From: Campylobacter coli 76339
Lineage (GTDB): Bacteria > Campylobacterota > Campylobacteria > Campylobacterales > Campylobacteraceae
NCBI GenBank assembly: GCA_000470055.1
Contig: HG326877.1
Coordinates: 670,735-734,734 of the forward strand
DNA: 64,000 nucleotides
Direction of reading: 5' to 3'
The notes beneath the pieces were generated by a model, which was not told the DNA's origin, searched no databases, and worked only from the letters and a program-made list of their open reading frames with translations. The translations under genes were made by a program, and so were the position numbers. Positions 35,623 to 45,222 of the stretch are shown here, one piece after another (the first letter of the stretch is position 1; every line of letters begins with the position of its first letter).

Positions 35623-36945
35623 ATGAACAAATTTAGAACTTTTCCACAAATTGGAAGCTTGATTGATGATGAGAGTTTAAAAGAATATCCTTTTTATTTA
35701 AGATCTCATTTTTGCAAAAGTGTTGTCGCTAAACTCAAGGCGAATATAAGCGAAGATTCATGGGATAAAAATACTATTTTAGAAAAAATACAGCAAGAAA
35801 TTCAAAAACATTTACTCAAAGATTTACAAAGTGTCATTAATGCTACAGGTGTGGTTATTCATACAAATTTAGGGCGCAGTGTTATTGATGAGAGTATTTT
35901 TGAAAAATCCAAAGATGTGCTTTGTAATTATGCTAATATTGAATTTGATTTAGAAAACGGTAAAAGAGGGAGTCGCTATGCTTTAGTGCTTGAAAAGCTT
36001 AAAATGCTTTTTGAATGTGAAGATGCTTTGGTTGTAAATAATAACGCCGCCGCAGTTTTTTTGGTGCTTCATTCTCTTTGTTTTGATAAAGAACTCATTA
36101 CTTCAAGGGGTGAGCTTGTCGAAATTGGCGGAAGTTTTCGTGTGAGCGAAGTGATTAAAGCTGCAGGGGTAAAGCTTTGCGAAGTAGGCACGAGCAATAA
36201 AACACATTTAAAGGATTATGAAAAAGCTATAAACGAAAATACTAAAATGCTTTTAAAAACCCATAAATCTAATTTTGCTTTGATTGGTTTTTATAGCGAG
36301 GTTGGTATTAAAGATTTGGGAAATTTGGCAAAAGAGAAAGGACTTTTGAGTTATTATGATTTAGGTTCGGGTTGGTGTGAGAATTTAAATCCAAAACTGA
36401 TAAAAAACGAGCCTAAAATCAAAGATTTGATAAAGCATTGTGATATCTTGAGCTTTAGCGGGGATAAGCTTTTTGGCAGTGTGCAAGCTGGAATTATACT
36501 TGGTAAAAAAGAATTGATTGATAAAATTAAAGAAAATCAATTGCTAAGAATGTTAAGAGTGGATAAAATCACACTTGCTTTTTTAAATGAAAGTCTTAAG
36601 GCTTATCTTGAAAAAGACTACGAAAAAATCACAAGTTTAAAGCTTTTAAATGATGAAATTACTCATATTAAAGAAAAAGCTTTAAGGGTGCAAAATGAAA
36701 TTCAGATTAAAAGTGAATTGAAAATGAGTAAAAGTTTGGTAGGGGGTGGTTCTATGCCTGATAAAACTTTAGAAACTTATATTTTAGCTTTTAATGGCAA
36801 TGCTTTAAAATTGCAAGAAAAATTTAGAGAAAAAAATATCATAGGTCGTATAGAAAATGAAGCTTTTGTGCTAGATTTTAGGACAATTAGAGAAAAAGAT
36901 TTATCAAAATTAATTCAAATTATCAATACTATGGAAAATTTATGA
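35623..36945 (+). CDS. selA: L-seryl-tRNA(Sec) selenium transferase SelA
   Basis: A 440-residue PLP enzyme that turns Ser-tRNA(Sec) into Sec-tRNA(Sec) using selenophosphate. Signatures: VINATGVVIHTNLGRS near residue 74 and LSFSGDKLFGSVQAGIILG near 285, the latter holding the PLP Lys. It overlaps selB by ATGA (36942-36945). No selC tRNA is seen nearby. Confidence 0.96.
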   Translation: MNKFRTFPQIGSLIDDESLKEYPFYLRSHFCKSVVAKLKANISEDSWDKNTILEKIQQEIQKHLLKDLQSVINATGVVIHTNLGRSVIDESIFEKSKDVLCNYANIEFDLENGKRGSRYALVLEKLKMLFECEDALVVNNNAAAVFLVLHSLCFDKELITSRGELVEIGGSFRVSEVIKAAGVKLCEVGTSNKTHLKDYEKAINENTKMLLKTHKSNFALIGFYSEVGIKDLGNLAKEKGLLSYYDLGSGWCENLNPKLIKNEPKIKDLIKHCDILSFSGDKLFGSVQAGIILGKKELIDKIKENQLLRMLRVDKITLAFLNESLKAYLEKDYEKITSLKLLNDEITHIKEKALRVQNEIQIKSELKMSKSLVGGGSMPDKTLETYILAFNGNALKLQEKFREKNIIGRIENEAFVLDFRTIREKDLSKLIQIINTMENL

Positions 36946-38741
36946 ATTCACTACTAATCGGTACTGCAGGGCATATTGATCATGGAAAAACTTCTTTGAT
37001 TAAGGCTATAAATGGTTTTGAAGGGGATAGTTTAAAAGAGGAAAAAGAAAGACAAATCACGATTAATTTAAGTTTTTCTAATTTAAATTATAAGCAAAAA
37101 CACCTTTCTTTTATCGATGTGCCAGGCCATAAAGACTTGGTTAAAACGATGATAAGCGGAGCTTTTGGTTTTAGTGCTTGTTTGTTTGTAGTCGATATTA
37201 ATGAGGGTTTAAAAGAACAAAGCATAGAGCATTTAGAAGTACTTGAACTTTTAGGTGTGAAAGATATTATCTTAGTGCTTAGTAAATGCGATTTATGTGA
37301 AAATCCCAAAGAGCAAGAGCAAAAAATTCTAAACTCACTTGAGTTTACACCTATGAAAGTGTTTCATACTTCGATAAAAGATCAAGAAAGCATTGAGCGC
37401 TTAAAAAATTATCTTTTAAATTTAGAGTGTAAGAATGCTAATGAAAATCTTGTTTTCCGTTATTATATCGATAGGGTTTTTTCTTTAAAAGGTATAGGAA
37501 CTATAGTTACTGGAAGCCTCAATGAAGGTAAAATTTCTCTCAATGAAAAAATCATTTGTCTTGACAATCAAAAAGAACTTGTAGTTAAAAATATACAAAA
37601 TCATGAAAGTAATTTTGATGAAATTTCAGCTTTTAACCGTGTGGCTTTGAGCTTAAATTGTGATTATAAAGAATTAAAAAAAGGTTATGTTTTAAGTAAA
37701 AAAGGTTTTTTTAAGGGCTTTAAAGAATGTGATGTTTTGATTAAAGCTAAAAGATTAAAAAATGAAAAAATGCTTTTTTGCGTGGGTGCAAAAAGCATAG
37801 AGTGCAAGATAAGCATTTTAAAAGAGTTGGAAAACAATGAATTTTTTGCTCATCTTGAATTCGAAAAAAATCTTTTTTTATGTTTTAATGAAAAATTTAT
37901 TTTATTGCAAAATAATCGTGTTGTGGGCGGAGGAGAGGTTTTAAATCCTGTGAGTGAGCCTTTGAAAAAGGAACAAAAAAATAAATTTTTAATGCTTTTG
38001 AAAAATAAAGAATTAAAAAAAGTTTTTGAATTTCTAAAAAATACACATAAATATGGCTTTGGCTTGCTTTCAAGTTATCAAAGATTTAAGTTAAGTCACG
38101 AAGAAGCTTTAAATTTAGCTAAAGAGCTAAGTGGAGTTTTTATAGATGAAAAAAATCTTAATATTTATAATCTCTTAGCCTTAGATGAGCTTAAAAAATT
38201 CATTTCTTTTATACTTGAAAAAAATCCTTATGCCATGCTTTCAGCAACTTCTTTAGCTCTAAGACTTCCTTGGGCCAGTGCGGAATTTTGTGAATTTGGA
38301 CTTCAAAATCTATCAAATTTACTTGAATTTGAAAAGGGAGTGTATTTTAAAAAAGGAATTGATTATGAAAAGCTTAGAGAAAGAAACAATGATGAGCTAT
38401 ACAATATACTTAAAAAACAAGGCATAAAACCTCAAGCCCCTTATAATTTATATGAATTTTTAGAACTAGACAGAAAAAGTGGAGATGAAATTTTAAAAAA
38501 ACTTACCAAGCAAAATCGCGTTATAAGACTTTCTCACAATCTTTTTGTAGAAAAAAATGCCTTAGACAAACTTATGCAAGAATGCCTAGAAATTTTAAAG
38601 AGTCAAAGCCTTGATATACAAAGCATGAAAGAGCGTTTTAATCTTTCAAGAAAATATGCCATAGCTTATTTAGAATATCTTGATAAAGATGAGAGGGTGC
38701 AAAAAAAGGACGAAAAAAGATTTTTAAAAACAAATATTTAG
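36942..38741 (+). CDS. selB: selenocysteine-specific elongation factor SelB
   Basis: A 599-residue GTPase that carries Sec-tRNA(Sec) to UGA codons with a SECIS hairpin. The G-domain has GTAGHIDHGKTSL, the switch II DVPGHKDL and the SKCD specificity motif. EF-Tu-like domains II and III follow, and the C-terminal winged-helix region (from about 370) binds SECIS RNA. It is coupled to selA; together they supply selenocysteine for formate dehydrogenase. Confidence 0.96.
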   Translation: MNSLLIGTAGHIDHGKTSLIKAINGFEGDSLKEEKERQITINLSFSNLNYKQKHLSFIDVPGHKDLVKTMISGAFGFSACLFVVDINEGLKEQSIEHLEVLELLGVKDIILVLSKCDLCENPKEQEQKILNSLEFTPMKVFHTSIKDQESIERLKNYLLNLECKNANENLVFRYYIDRVFSLKGIGTIVTGSLNEGKISLNEKIICLDNQKELVVKNIQNHESNFDEISAFNRVALSLNCDYKELKKGYVLSKKGFFKGFKECDVLIKAKRLKNEKMLFCVGAKSIECKISILKELENNEFFAHLEFEKNLFLCFNEKFILLQNNRVVGGGEVLNPVSEPLKKEQKNKFLMLLKNKELKKVFEFLKNTHKYGFGLLSSYQRFKLSHEEALNLAKELSGVFIDEKNLNIYNLLALDELKKFISFILEKNPYAMLSATSLALRLPWASAEFCEFGLQNLSNLLEFEKGVYFKKGIDYEKLRERNNDELYNILKKQGIKPQAPYNLYEFLELDRKSGDEILKKLTKQNRVIRLSHNLFVEKNALDKLMQECLEILKSQSLDIQSMKERFNLSRKYAIAYLEYLDKDERVQKKDEKRFLKTNI

Positions 38742-38799
38742 AATATCATTATAAAATAAAACATTAATATTTGATTTTAAGGAAAATAAATAGAAAAAA

Positions 38800-39501
38800 A
38801 TAAGCTTAATCCTTGCTTGCTCAATGTCTTTATTTGCTGCTAGTAATTCTGAAATCAGTGATTTTTATTCTAAAAGTATTAAGGCGCAATTTCCAAATGC
38901 AACAGTGAGCGTAGGTAATCGCCAAAAGGTTGGAAATACAGGCTTCGAAAGCGTGATTGTTACGATAACGCTTGAAGGACAAAAGCAAGAGCAAATTCTT
39001 TTTACAAAAGACAATCTTATCGTTCCTGATATTATTGATTTAAAAACTAAAACTTCTTATGCTCAAGAATATGAAATGAAAAAATTCCAAGAGGCTAGGG
39101 CAAATTTCACTAAAAATGTTAAACCCGTAGTTCAAAAAGAAACAATGCTTATAGCTTTAGGCGATAAAAATAAACCTGCTATTTATGTATTTTCAGATCC
39201 AGAATGTCCTTATTGTAGAGATCATTTGGCACAGATTAAAGATGAACTTAAAAATTATCAAGTCAATTATATCTTAACCCCAGTGCATGGTAAATCAGCT
39301 TTTGAAAAATCAGCATTGATTTATAAAGAGAGCAAAAAAGCTAAGAGTGATGATGAGAAAATAGCTATTTTAAATAAATATTATGACGCAAATATCAAAT
39401 CTTATCCAAAGGTGAGCGATAACGAGTTAAAAGAAGTATTTTCTCTTTATGAAAAATATCGTTCTTTAGGCCTTAGTGCTACTCCAACCATCATCAAATA
39501 A
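38800..39501 (+). CDS. DsbC/DsbG-like periplasmic thiol protein (Cj1380 type) with damaged start codon
   Basis: The frame encodes KKISLILACSMSLFAA, a signal peptide, then about 200 residues with a thioredoxin-fold C-P-Y-C site (FSDPECPYCRDH) and the cis-Pro loop ATPTIIK at the very end. A start of the form ATG-AAA-AAA-ATA would be expected after AAGGAAAATAA, but the bases read ATAG, with TAG (38791-38793) in the protein's frame. The first in-frame ATG is 38824, inside the signal peptide. As written, export would be lost; a one-base error or a true mutation explains it. The protein ends just after the cis-Pro, shorter than DsbC, and overlaps the next gene (TAATG). Confidence 0.75.
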   Translation: MSLILACSMSLFAASNSEISDFYSKSIKAQFPNATVSVGNRQKVGNTGFESVIVTITLEGQKQEQILFTKDNLIVPDIIDLKTKTSYAQEYEMKKFQEARANFTKNVKPVVQKETMLIALGDKNKPAIYVFSDPECPYCRDHLAQIKDELKNYQVNYILTPVHGKSAFEKSALIYKESKKAKSDDEKIAILNKYYDANIKSYPKVSDNELKEVFSLYEKYRSLGLSATPTIIK

Positions 39502-40028
39502 TGAGAAAAATTCATCTAATTTCAGCTTTATTTCTAGCACTCTTTTTGAGTGCTTGTGCACAGTCTGCCTTTGTTCAAAGCTCTATACAAACAAGCAATG
39601 AAGGTATTTTTTTAAAGGCTAAACAAGGGCAAAGTTTTAGTATCACTTTGCAAAATCCAAGCAAAATTCAAAGTACTCTAAAAGATGAATTAGCTTTAAG
39701 GCTTAAAAATTTAGGATTAAAAGAAGTATCTTTGAATGCTGATTATGAAATTTTAATCAATCTTGTAGATTTTAAAAAGCACTCTTATGCTCAAAGAATT
39801 ACAAGCTCGGGAAGATTTTTTTATGATTTTGATCCTTTTGAAAATAATGGAGAATGGTATATTGAAAATTATTATACCATGCAAGTAAATATACAAATCA
39901 GCTCTAAAAATACCCCACAAAAAACGAGCTTATTTGCTCGCACAGCTTATCTTAGCGATAAAAAGCGTTGTCAGCTTTCTTTAGAAAATAAAATCATAGA
40001 TCAAATTTCAAGCTTTTTTTATTTTTGA
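39501..40028 (+). CDS. outer-membrane lipoprotein, TraT-like (Cj1381 type)
   Basis: A 175-residue lipoprotein. The signal peptide ends in the lipobox LSAC (C19). The mature part (SSIQTSNEGIFLK, SKIQSTLKDELALRLKNLG, ADYEILINLVDFKKHS) resembles TraT-type complement-resistance/surface-exclusion lipoproteins in layout, but I am not certain of the family. The start overlaps the DsbC-like stop, so the two are coupled. It converges with the MFS gene 2 bases away. Confidence 0.65.
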   Translation: MRKIHLISALFLALFLSACAQSAFVQSSIQTSNEGIFLKAKQGQSFSITLQNPSKIQSTLKDELALRLKNLGLKEVSLNADYEILINLVDFKKHSYAQRITSSGRFFYDFDPFENNGEWYIENYYTMQVNIQISSKNTPQKTSLFARTAYLSDKKRCQLSLENKIIDQISSFFYF

Positions 40029-40029
40029 T

Positions 40030-41325
40030 TTAAATTTTACTTTCTAATTCTTCTTTGTTTGTCAGCTTGCTATCAAATTTAATAACTAGGTTTTTTGAGT
40101 TTTTGTAAATATCTACAACACCTAAATTTTTATTAAATTCGCTAAAATTTAAACTTGTTTCTAAAGGCAAATAAATATTTTTAAATTCAGAAGGATTTTT
40201 TAAATATAGCAGAGCTATAAACCAAACAATAGACAAAGCTACTAAAATAATAGCCAGTAATTCTAATTTGTTAAGATGTAAAAATATACCCCCTATTATA
40301 CCCCCTATAAAACTTCCGCCATATCCAAAAGCATTAAAAAGTCCTAAAGCTGCGCCTTTTTCATGCACTTTACAGAATTTAGAAGCACAGCTTTGCATAA
40401 TGGGTTCGTGCAAGTTAAACCCTATAAAAAATATCACAACCGCAACGATGAAAAAAGCAATGGAATTAGAAAAAATAAAAAAGACATAAGAAAGGATAAA
40501 AAAAGCTATCCCTAAAAGTAAAATTTGCTTTGCTAAGCCTCTTTTTTCGCCCAAACTTCCTGAAAATCCCATGGCGATAAACCCTGCTATCATAGATGCT
40601 GTATAGACAATCCAAAGTTTATGCTCATCAAAGCCTAAATGTTTTACTAAAATGATAGGAATACTTAAAAATGCTATGCTCATAAGCATTTTTTGCATGA
40701 AATTAGTAAAATTCATTAGAGCTAAATTTTTTTGTTTGATAAGATGTAAAAAAGGAGTTTTAGTATTTTCATGAGTGATTTTATTTTCTTTTGGAACGAC
40801 AGTATAAAGCAAGATGATACACAAAAGCGATAAAGCAGCACTAAGATCAAAAAGACTAGAAAGCCCCCATTTAGCACTCATTAAAGGTGAGATTACCATA
40901 GAAGCTGCAAAAGATAGTCCTATAAAAGATCCCATTATCGCCATAGCTTTACCGCGATTTTCTTCAGTGATAAAATCGCTAATCATTGCCGTGGCTACTG
41001 CGCCGATAGCACCTGCGCCTTGAAGCATTCTACCTACTAGCATTGTATAAATATTATCAGCCCAAGAGCAGATTAAAGACCCTATAATAAAGACAATCAG
41101 TCCTATAAGCATAGTTTTTTTACGCCCAATTTTATCACTTAGTATCCCAAAAGGCATTTGTAAAGCCATTTGAGTTAGAGCATAAACACCCACTAGAAGT
41201 CCTACTAAAAATTCATTTGCGCCTTGAAGCTCAAGAGCGTAAAAGCTAAGTACAGGTAAAACTATAAACAGTCCAAAAAACCTTGTTCCAACGATAAAAG
41301 ATAAGGGTAAGACATTATTTAGCAT
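40030..41325 (-). CDS. cmeG: MFS multidrug efflux transporter CmeG
   Basis: A 431-residue major facilitator with 12 hydrophobic segments. Motif A is GILSDKIGRKKTM between helices 2 and 3, and motif C-like GSFIGLSFAASMVISPL is in helix 5, typical of drug/H+ antiporters. The C-terminal 55 residues form an extra soluble tail (NFSEFNKNLGVVDIYKN). Synteny with rdgB matches Cj1375, the reported fluoroquinolone/peroxide-resistance pump CmeG. It is divergent from rdgB. Confidence 0.85.
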   Translation of the reverse strand: MLNNVLPLSFIVGTRFFGLFIVLPVLSFYALELQGANEFLVGLLVGVYALTQMALQMPFGILSDKIGRKKTMLIGLIVFIIGSLICSWADNIYTMLVGRMLQGAGAIGAVATAMISDFITEENRGKAMAIMGSFIGLSFAASMVISPLMSAKWGLSSLFDLSAALSLLCIILLYTVVPKENKITHENTKTPFLHLIKQKNLALMNFTNFMQKMLMSIAFLSIPIILVKHLGFDEHKLWIVYTASMIAGFIAMGFSGSLGEKRGLAKQILLLGIAFFILSYVFFIFSNSIAFFIVAVVIFFIGFNLHEPIMQSCASKFCKVHEKGAALGLFNAFGYGGSFIGGIIGGIFLHLNKLELLAIILVALSIVWFIALLYLKNPSEFKNIYLPLETSLNFSEFNKNLGVVDIYKNSKNLVIKFDSKLTNKEELESKI

Positions 41326-41480
41326 TATTTTGGTTTCCTAAAAATCTTAAAATTCTACAAAAAAAGATAATTTTACTATGAATTATATTAATGATAGTTA
41401 AGTTTTTTATTTTTATTTTTTTAAAAGGCTTAAAAAAGTAAGATTTCAATTTTAAAAATATGGCTTTATAGCGCTTATTT

Positions 41481-41489
41481 TGATATAGT
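41481..41489 (+). promoter_or_regulatory. extended -10 promoter for rdgB
   Basis: TGATATAGT, a TG-N-TATAGT element, lies 48 bases before the rdgB ATG at 41537. The rest of the 211-base cmeG/rdgB gap is A/T-rich with no other clear signal. Confidence 0.45.
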
Positions 41490-41536
41490 ACCTACTTTTT
41501 CAGGACTTGTTTTCGATTATTTTTTGGAGAAAATTC

Positions 41537-42142
41537 ATGAAAATTTTATTAGCAACAAGTAATAAACACAAGGTTGTAGAATTAAAAGAAATTCTAAAAG
41601 AATTCGAAATTTATGCTTTTGATGAAATTTTAACTGTCTTTGAAATAGAAGAAAATGGTAATAGCTTTAAAGAAAATGCTCTTATAAAAGCAAGAGCGGT
41701 TTTTAATGCTTTAAATGAAAATCAAAAAAATGAATTCATTGTTTTAAGCGATGATAGTGGAATTTGTGTCGATGTTTTGGGTGGTAAGCCAGGAATTTAT
41801 TCTGCGCGTTTTAGCGGCAAGGGAGATGATAAAAGCAATCGTGATGAGCTTGTAAAACAAATGGGGGCTTTGGGTTTTAAAACAAGTAAAGCTCACTATG
41901 TGGCTGCTATCGCTTTGGTGAGTTTAGAGGGGGAATGGACAGTGCACGGTACTATGCACGGACATGTAATTAACATAGAAAGAGGTGAAAATGGCTTTGG
42001 CTATGATAGTCTTTTTATCCCTAAAGGTTTTGATAAAACCTTAGCAGAGCTTAGCAATGATGAAAAAAATCAACTCTCTCATCGTTTTAAAGCTTTAGAG
42101 CTTGCAAGGATTGTTTTAAAAGTTTTAAATAAAGGAAAATAA
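41537..42142 (+). CDS. rdgB: XTP/dITP pyrophosphatase RdgB/HAM1
   Basis: A 201-residue house-cleaning nucleotidase that removes dITP/XTP. I use the ATG at 41537 ([16 protein letters not shown]) because TTTGGAG lies 6 bases ahead; the longer frame from 41507 has no support. Family motifs: [63 protein letters not shown], and [10 protein letters not shown]. The stop overlaps a 26-codon frame. Confidence 0.95.
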   Translation: MKILLATSNKHKVVELKEILKEFEIYAFDEILTVFEIEENGNSFKENALIKARAVFNALNENQKNEFIVLSDDSGICVDVLGGKPGIYSARFSGKGDDKSNRDELVKQMGALGFKTSKAHYVAAIALVSLEGEWTVHGTMHGHVINIERGENGFGYDSLFIPKGFDKTLAELSNDEKNQLSHRFKALELARIVLKVLNKGK

Positions 42143-42222
42143 TGAAAAATTTCATTAAGTATATTGCGGCGGCTGTGTTAATTTATGCGGTTTATGTAGG
42201 TTTAAATCTTTGGTTTTCCTAG
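42142..42222 (+). CDS. possible 26-residue membrane peptide
   Basis: The short frame [26 protein letters not shown] has a good AAGGA 5 bases before its ATG, which itself overlaps the rdgB stop (TAATG). Almost the whole peptide is one predicted transmembrane helix with a basic N-terminus, so the inside-positive rule holds. It overlaps the 3' end of the convergent RND gene over 68 bases. No homologue is recalled. Expression would be coupled to rdgB. Confidence 0.4.
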   Translation: MKNFIKYIAAAVLIYAVYVGLNLWFS

Positions 42223-44644
42223 CATAAATTGTAATTAAAAAGCTTGGAAGTAAAAATAAACTCCCGCTTAAAAGTAAAATCATTACAAATACAGTCAAAA
42301 CTCCAAAATAAATCGTAGGGATAAAATTACTACTCATCATAACACTAAAGCCTAAGACTATGCTAATGGTTGTATAATAAAGTGCTGATCCTATGCTAAG
42401 ATGTGAATTTAAAATCGCTTCTTCTACGCTTTTGGTTTTAATCTCTTCTTTAAAACGATAGATATAGTGTATGGCATCATCCACGCCTATGCCTATAGCT
42501 ATGGCTGCTATGGTAATACTCATCATATCCAAAGGAATGCCTAAAATTCCCATAAGGGCAAAAACTACACTTAAGGGGATGATATTAACCAGTAGGGCAA
42601 TAATTGAAAATTTCAAACTTCTAAAAATAACTATAAATAATACAAAAATAACCAAGATAACAAAAATAAGTGTATCAAATTGCGATGAAAAAAGACTTTG
42701 AAGCATATTGTTATAAAGCACCATAATGCCTGTGATTTGAATTTCTACACCATCATTTTTTAAAAGTGTTTCAAGTTCTTGCTTGAGATTGATTAAAAAT
42801 TCATTACGCCTTAGTTTTGGATCAGAATCTATAATACGCATGCTAAATCTTAGCTCATTTTCTTCTATATTGACAAAGGGTGAAAGAAGTTCTTGTTTGA
42901 GTTCTAGGGGTAAATTTTCATTTAAAAACGCAAGAGTAAAATCATCTAAATCTTTACCATCATTGATGCTTTTTCCTAGGCTTAAAAGGCTATTAAGGCT
43001 TAAAACTGAACCTATAAATTCTTTATTTTCTAAAAATTCATGCACTTTTTTTGCAATGCGTGTTTTTTTAGAGTTAAACCAATAAGTATCCTTGCTTGCT
43101 AAAGAGTCAAATTCACTCTCAAAGCTATCAAATACATCATTTGAGTTATGATTGTTTTTGTTATTGTCAGGAAAGCGAATGATAATATCTAAAGGCAAGG
43201 TTCCACCTAAATTTTTATCAATAACTAATAAGCCTTTTTTGATCTCACTTCCATCTTTAAAATAATTCACAAAAGAATTTTCAACCCTTAGTTTAGAAAT
43301 ACCCACTAGAGCTAAGATAATCGCAGCGACTGAGAGTGTGTATATAATAGAGCGTTTTTTAGGATCTAAGCTTGTCTTGGCACAAAAAGCTAAGAAATTA
43401 AATTTAAATTCTTTTTTGTAGTATTTTTTGGGCTTAAGAAGCACTAAAATACTTGCTAAAAACAAATAGCTAAAAATGAGTGCAAGTCCTATGCCTATGC
43501 TCATCATAATACCAAGTTTTATAATAGGTTCTATGTTTGAAAGCATGAGAGAGAAAAAGCCTATCATGGTCGTAATAATAGCGTAAAAACTAGGGTTTGC
43601 TTTTGCAAGTAGGGTTTGAAGCACAAGGCGTTCAATTTTAGCTTTTGGGTAAAGCTTACTAATTTCTATAAAATGTGTGATGAGATGGATAACTACGCTT
43701 AGGGTGATGATTAAGACTAGGGCAACATAATTTGAAGAAATAACAGTGATTTGAAAATTTAAAAGAGTAAATACACCACTTGCTGCACTTAAACTTATAA
43801 AACAAATAAAGAGAGGTAAAAAAACAAAGCGCCATGATCGAAAAAAACAATAAAGCGCACAAGCTAACAAAAATACAAGAGAAATTCCATAGAGCATAAG
43901 ATCGGATTTTATATAAGTTATCATATCATCAGCGATCATACTCACTCCGCCAAGATAGAAACTATTTCCATCTTTTTCGTATTTTTTGATGATATTTTTG
44001 ATCGTGTCTAGGCTTTGCTTTGTAATGATTTTTTGTTGTTCTTGATGTTTTTTAATCGCTAGGCGAATCTGTTCTTTTTCGTTATCATCTGTACTAAGAT
44101 CGCGTTTTTCTATGAGTTCGTTATAGATTGTATCGGGTTTAAGATAGATGATAAGTCCTGTTGTTTTACCATCTTTTGAAATGATATTGTTTTTGTAAAA
44201 AGGACTGTTTAAAATTTCATTTTGGGCTTTGGTAAGATTAACATCCTTACTTTCTATATTAGGGATATTTTTTAAAAGTTCTTTTAAATCTGTATTTTCA
44301 GAGCTTTGAAGCAAAGGAGCATTGATGATGCTAAAAACACGCTCAACCAATGAAACTTGTTCTAATTCTTGATGAAGCTCTTTTAATTTATTTAAATTTT
44401 GTTTTGAAAAAGGATTTTCATCTTCAGGTTTAAAGGCTAAAAGTAAAAAATTATCACTTTTGTAATGTTTAGAAATTTCTCTAAAAATTTTTAAATCTTT
44501 ATCATTTTCCAAAAGCAAGCTTTCAGCACTTGCATCTACGCTTAGTTTAGAAGCAAAAAAGCTTAAAAACAAGCATATGAGAAGAGTGGTAAAAAAAGTA
44601 CTTTTGGGATGATAAATAAAAAATTTTAAGAATTTTGCAAACAT
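42155..44644 (-). CDS. RND/MMPL-superfamily lipid exporter (HpnN-like, Cj1373 type)
   Basis: An 829-residue RND protein with two repeats, each of one N-terminal helix, a large periplasmic loop, and five clustered helices. The second cluster includes MGILGIPLDMMSITIAAIAIGIGVDD-type helix 4 with the acidic IGIGVDDAIHY signature. This is the MMPL/HpnN branch that moves lipids rather than drugs. It overlaps the MlaC-like gene by one base and lies with MlaC and MlaA genes, so it probably powers phospholipid movement between membranes. No MCE or ABC component is beside it. Confidence 0.85.
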   Translation of the reverse strand: MFAKFLKFFIYHPKSTFFTTLLICLFLSFFASKLSVDASAESLLLENDKDLKIFREISKHYKSDNFLLLAFKPEDENPFSKQNLNKLKELHQELEQVSLVERVFSIINAPLLQSSENTDLKELLKNIPNIESKDVNLTKAQNEILNSPFYKNNIISKDGKTTGLIIYLKPDTIYNELIEKRDLSTDDNEKEQIRLAIKKHQEQQKIITKQSLDTIKNIIKKYEKDGNSFYLGGVSMIADDMITYIKSDLMLYGISLVFLLACALYCFFRSWRFVFLPLFICFISLSAASGVFTLLNFQITVISSNYVALVLIITLSVVIHLITHFIEISKLYPKAKIERLVLQTLLAKANPSFYAIITTMIGFFSLMLSNIEPIIKLGIMMSIGIGLALIFSYLFLASILVLLKPKKYYKKEFKFNFLAFCAKTSLDPKKRSIIYTLSVAAIILALVGISKLRVENSFVNYFKDGSEIKKGLLVIDKNLGGTLPLDIIIRFPDNNKNNHNSNDVFDSFESEFDSLASKDTYWFNSKKTRIAKKVHEFLENKEFIGSVLSLNSLLSLGKSINDGKDLDDFTLAFLNENLPLELKQELLSPFVNIEENELRFSMRIIDSDPKLRRNEFLINLKQELETLLKNDGVEIQITGIMVLYNNMLQSLFSSQFDTLIFVILVIFVLFIVIFRSLKFSIIALLVNIIPLSVVFALMGILGIPLDMMSITIAAIAIGIGVDDAIHYIYRFKEEIKTKSVEEAILNSHLSIGSALYYTTISIVLGFSVMMSSNFIPTIYFGVLTVFVMILLLSGSLFLLPSFLITIYARKTKDLNLHKPHKLTQPPQYT

Positions 44645-45213
44645 TATTCTATGGTTATATTTTCAAGCTTTTGAAGCAGAGTGTCAAAATCTTGGTTGGC
44701 TAAAATATCTGCAAATTGAGATCTGTAGGTTTGAACTATGCTCACACCTAAAACATCGATATCATAGATAAGCCAATCATTGTTGTTATTGTAAAATTTA
44801 AAGATGATATTTTTTTCCTCTCCATCCACTAACATTGAAGAGGTTAAAAAATATCGTTTTGCATTTTTTAATTCTCCGCTTTTTACTACTAAAACTTGGT
44901 TTTTATAAAGATCAAGTTTATCTGTGAAGCTTTTTTTCAAGCTCGCTTCAAAAGCAATAGTAAATTTTTCTTGTTCTTTAGGGCTTAGTTTAGAATAATC
45001 TTTAGAAAGACTCAGTTGAGCCATGAGTTTATAATCAATTACATGATCAAAAATTTGAAAAATTTCATCAGCAGCTTGTTTTTTGTTTTCTTTGTTGTTT
45101 TGTAAAACTTGTAGACTTTTATTGATATTTTTTTGCATGGTGCTAGAAATTTCATCCAATTGCAAGGCAAAAATATTTAAAGATAGGGCTAAAATTAAAA
45201 ATATTTTTTTCAT
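44644..45213 (-). CDS. MlaC/Ttg2D-like periplasmic phospholipid carrier (Cj1372 type)
   Basis: A 189-residue secreted protein with a signal peptide ending near ALQ. The body matches the toluene-tolerance/MlaC family: IFDHVIDYKLMAQLSLSKDY, EKFTIAFEASLKKSFTDKL, IIFKFYNNNNDWLIYDIDVLGVSIVQTYRSQF. MlaC shuttles phospholipid across the periplasm. It is followed by an RND gene and preceded by an mlaA-type gene, 9-10 bases apart. Confidence 0.88.
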   Translation of the reverse strand: MKKIFLILALSLNIFALQLDEISSTMQKNINKSLQVLQNNKENKKQAADEIFQIFDHVIDYKLMAQLSLSKDYSKLSPKEQEKFTIAFEASLKKSFTDKLDLYKNQVLVVKSGELKNAKRYFLTSSMLVDGEEKNIIFKFYNNNNDWLIYDIDVLGVSIVQTYRSQFADILANQDFDTLLQKLENITIE

Positions 45214-45222
45214 TTTTTTCCT

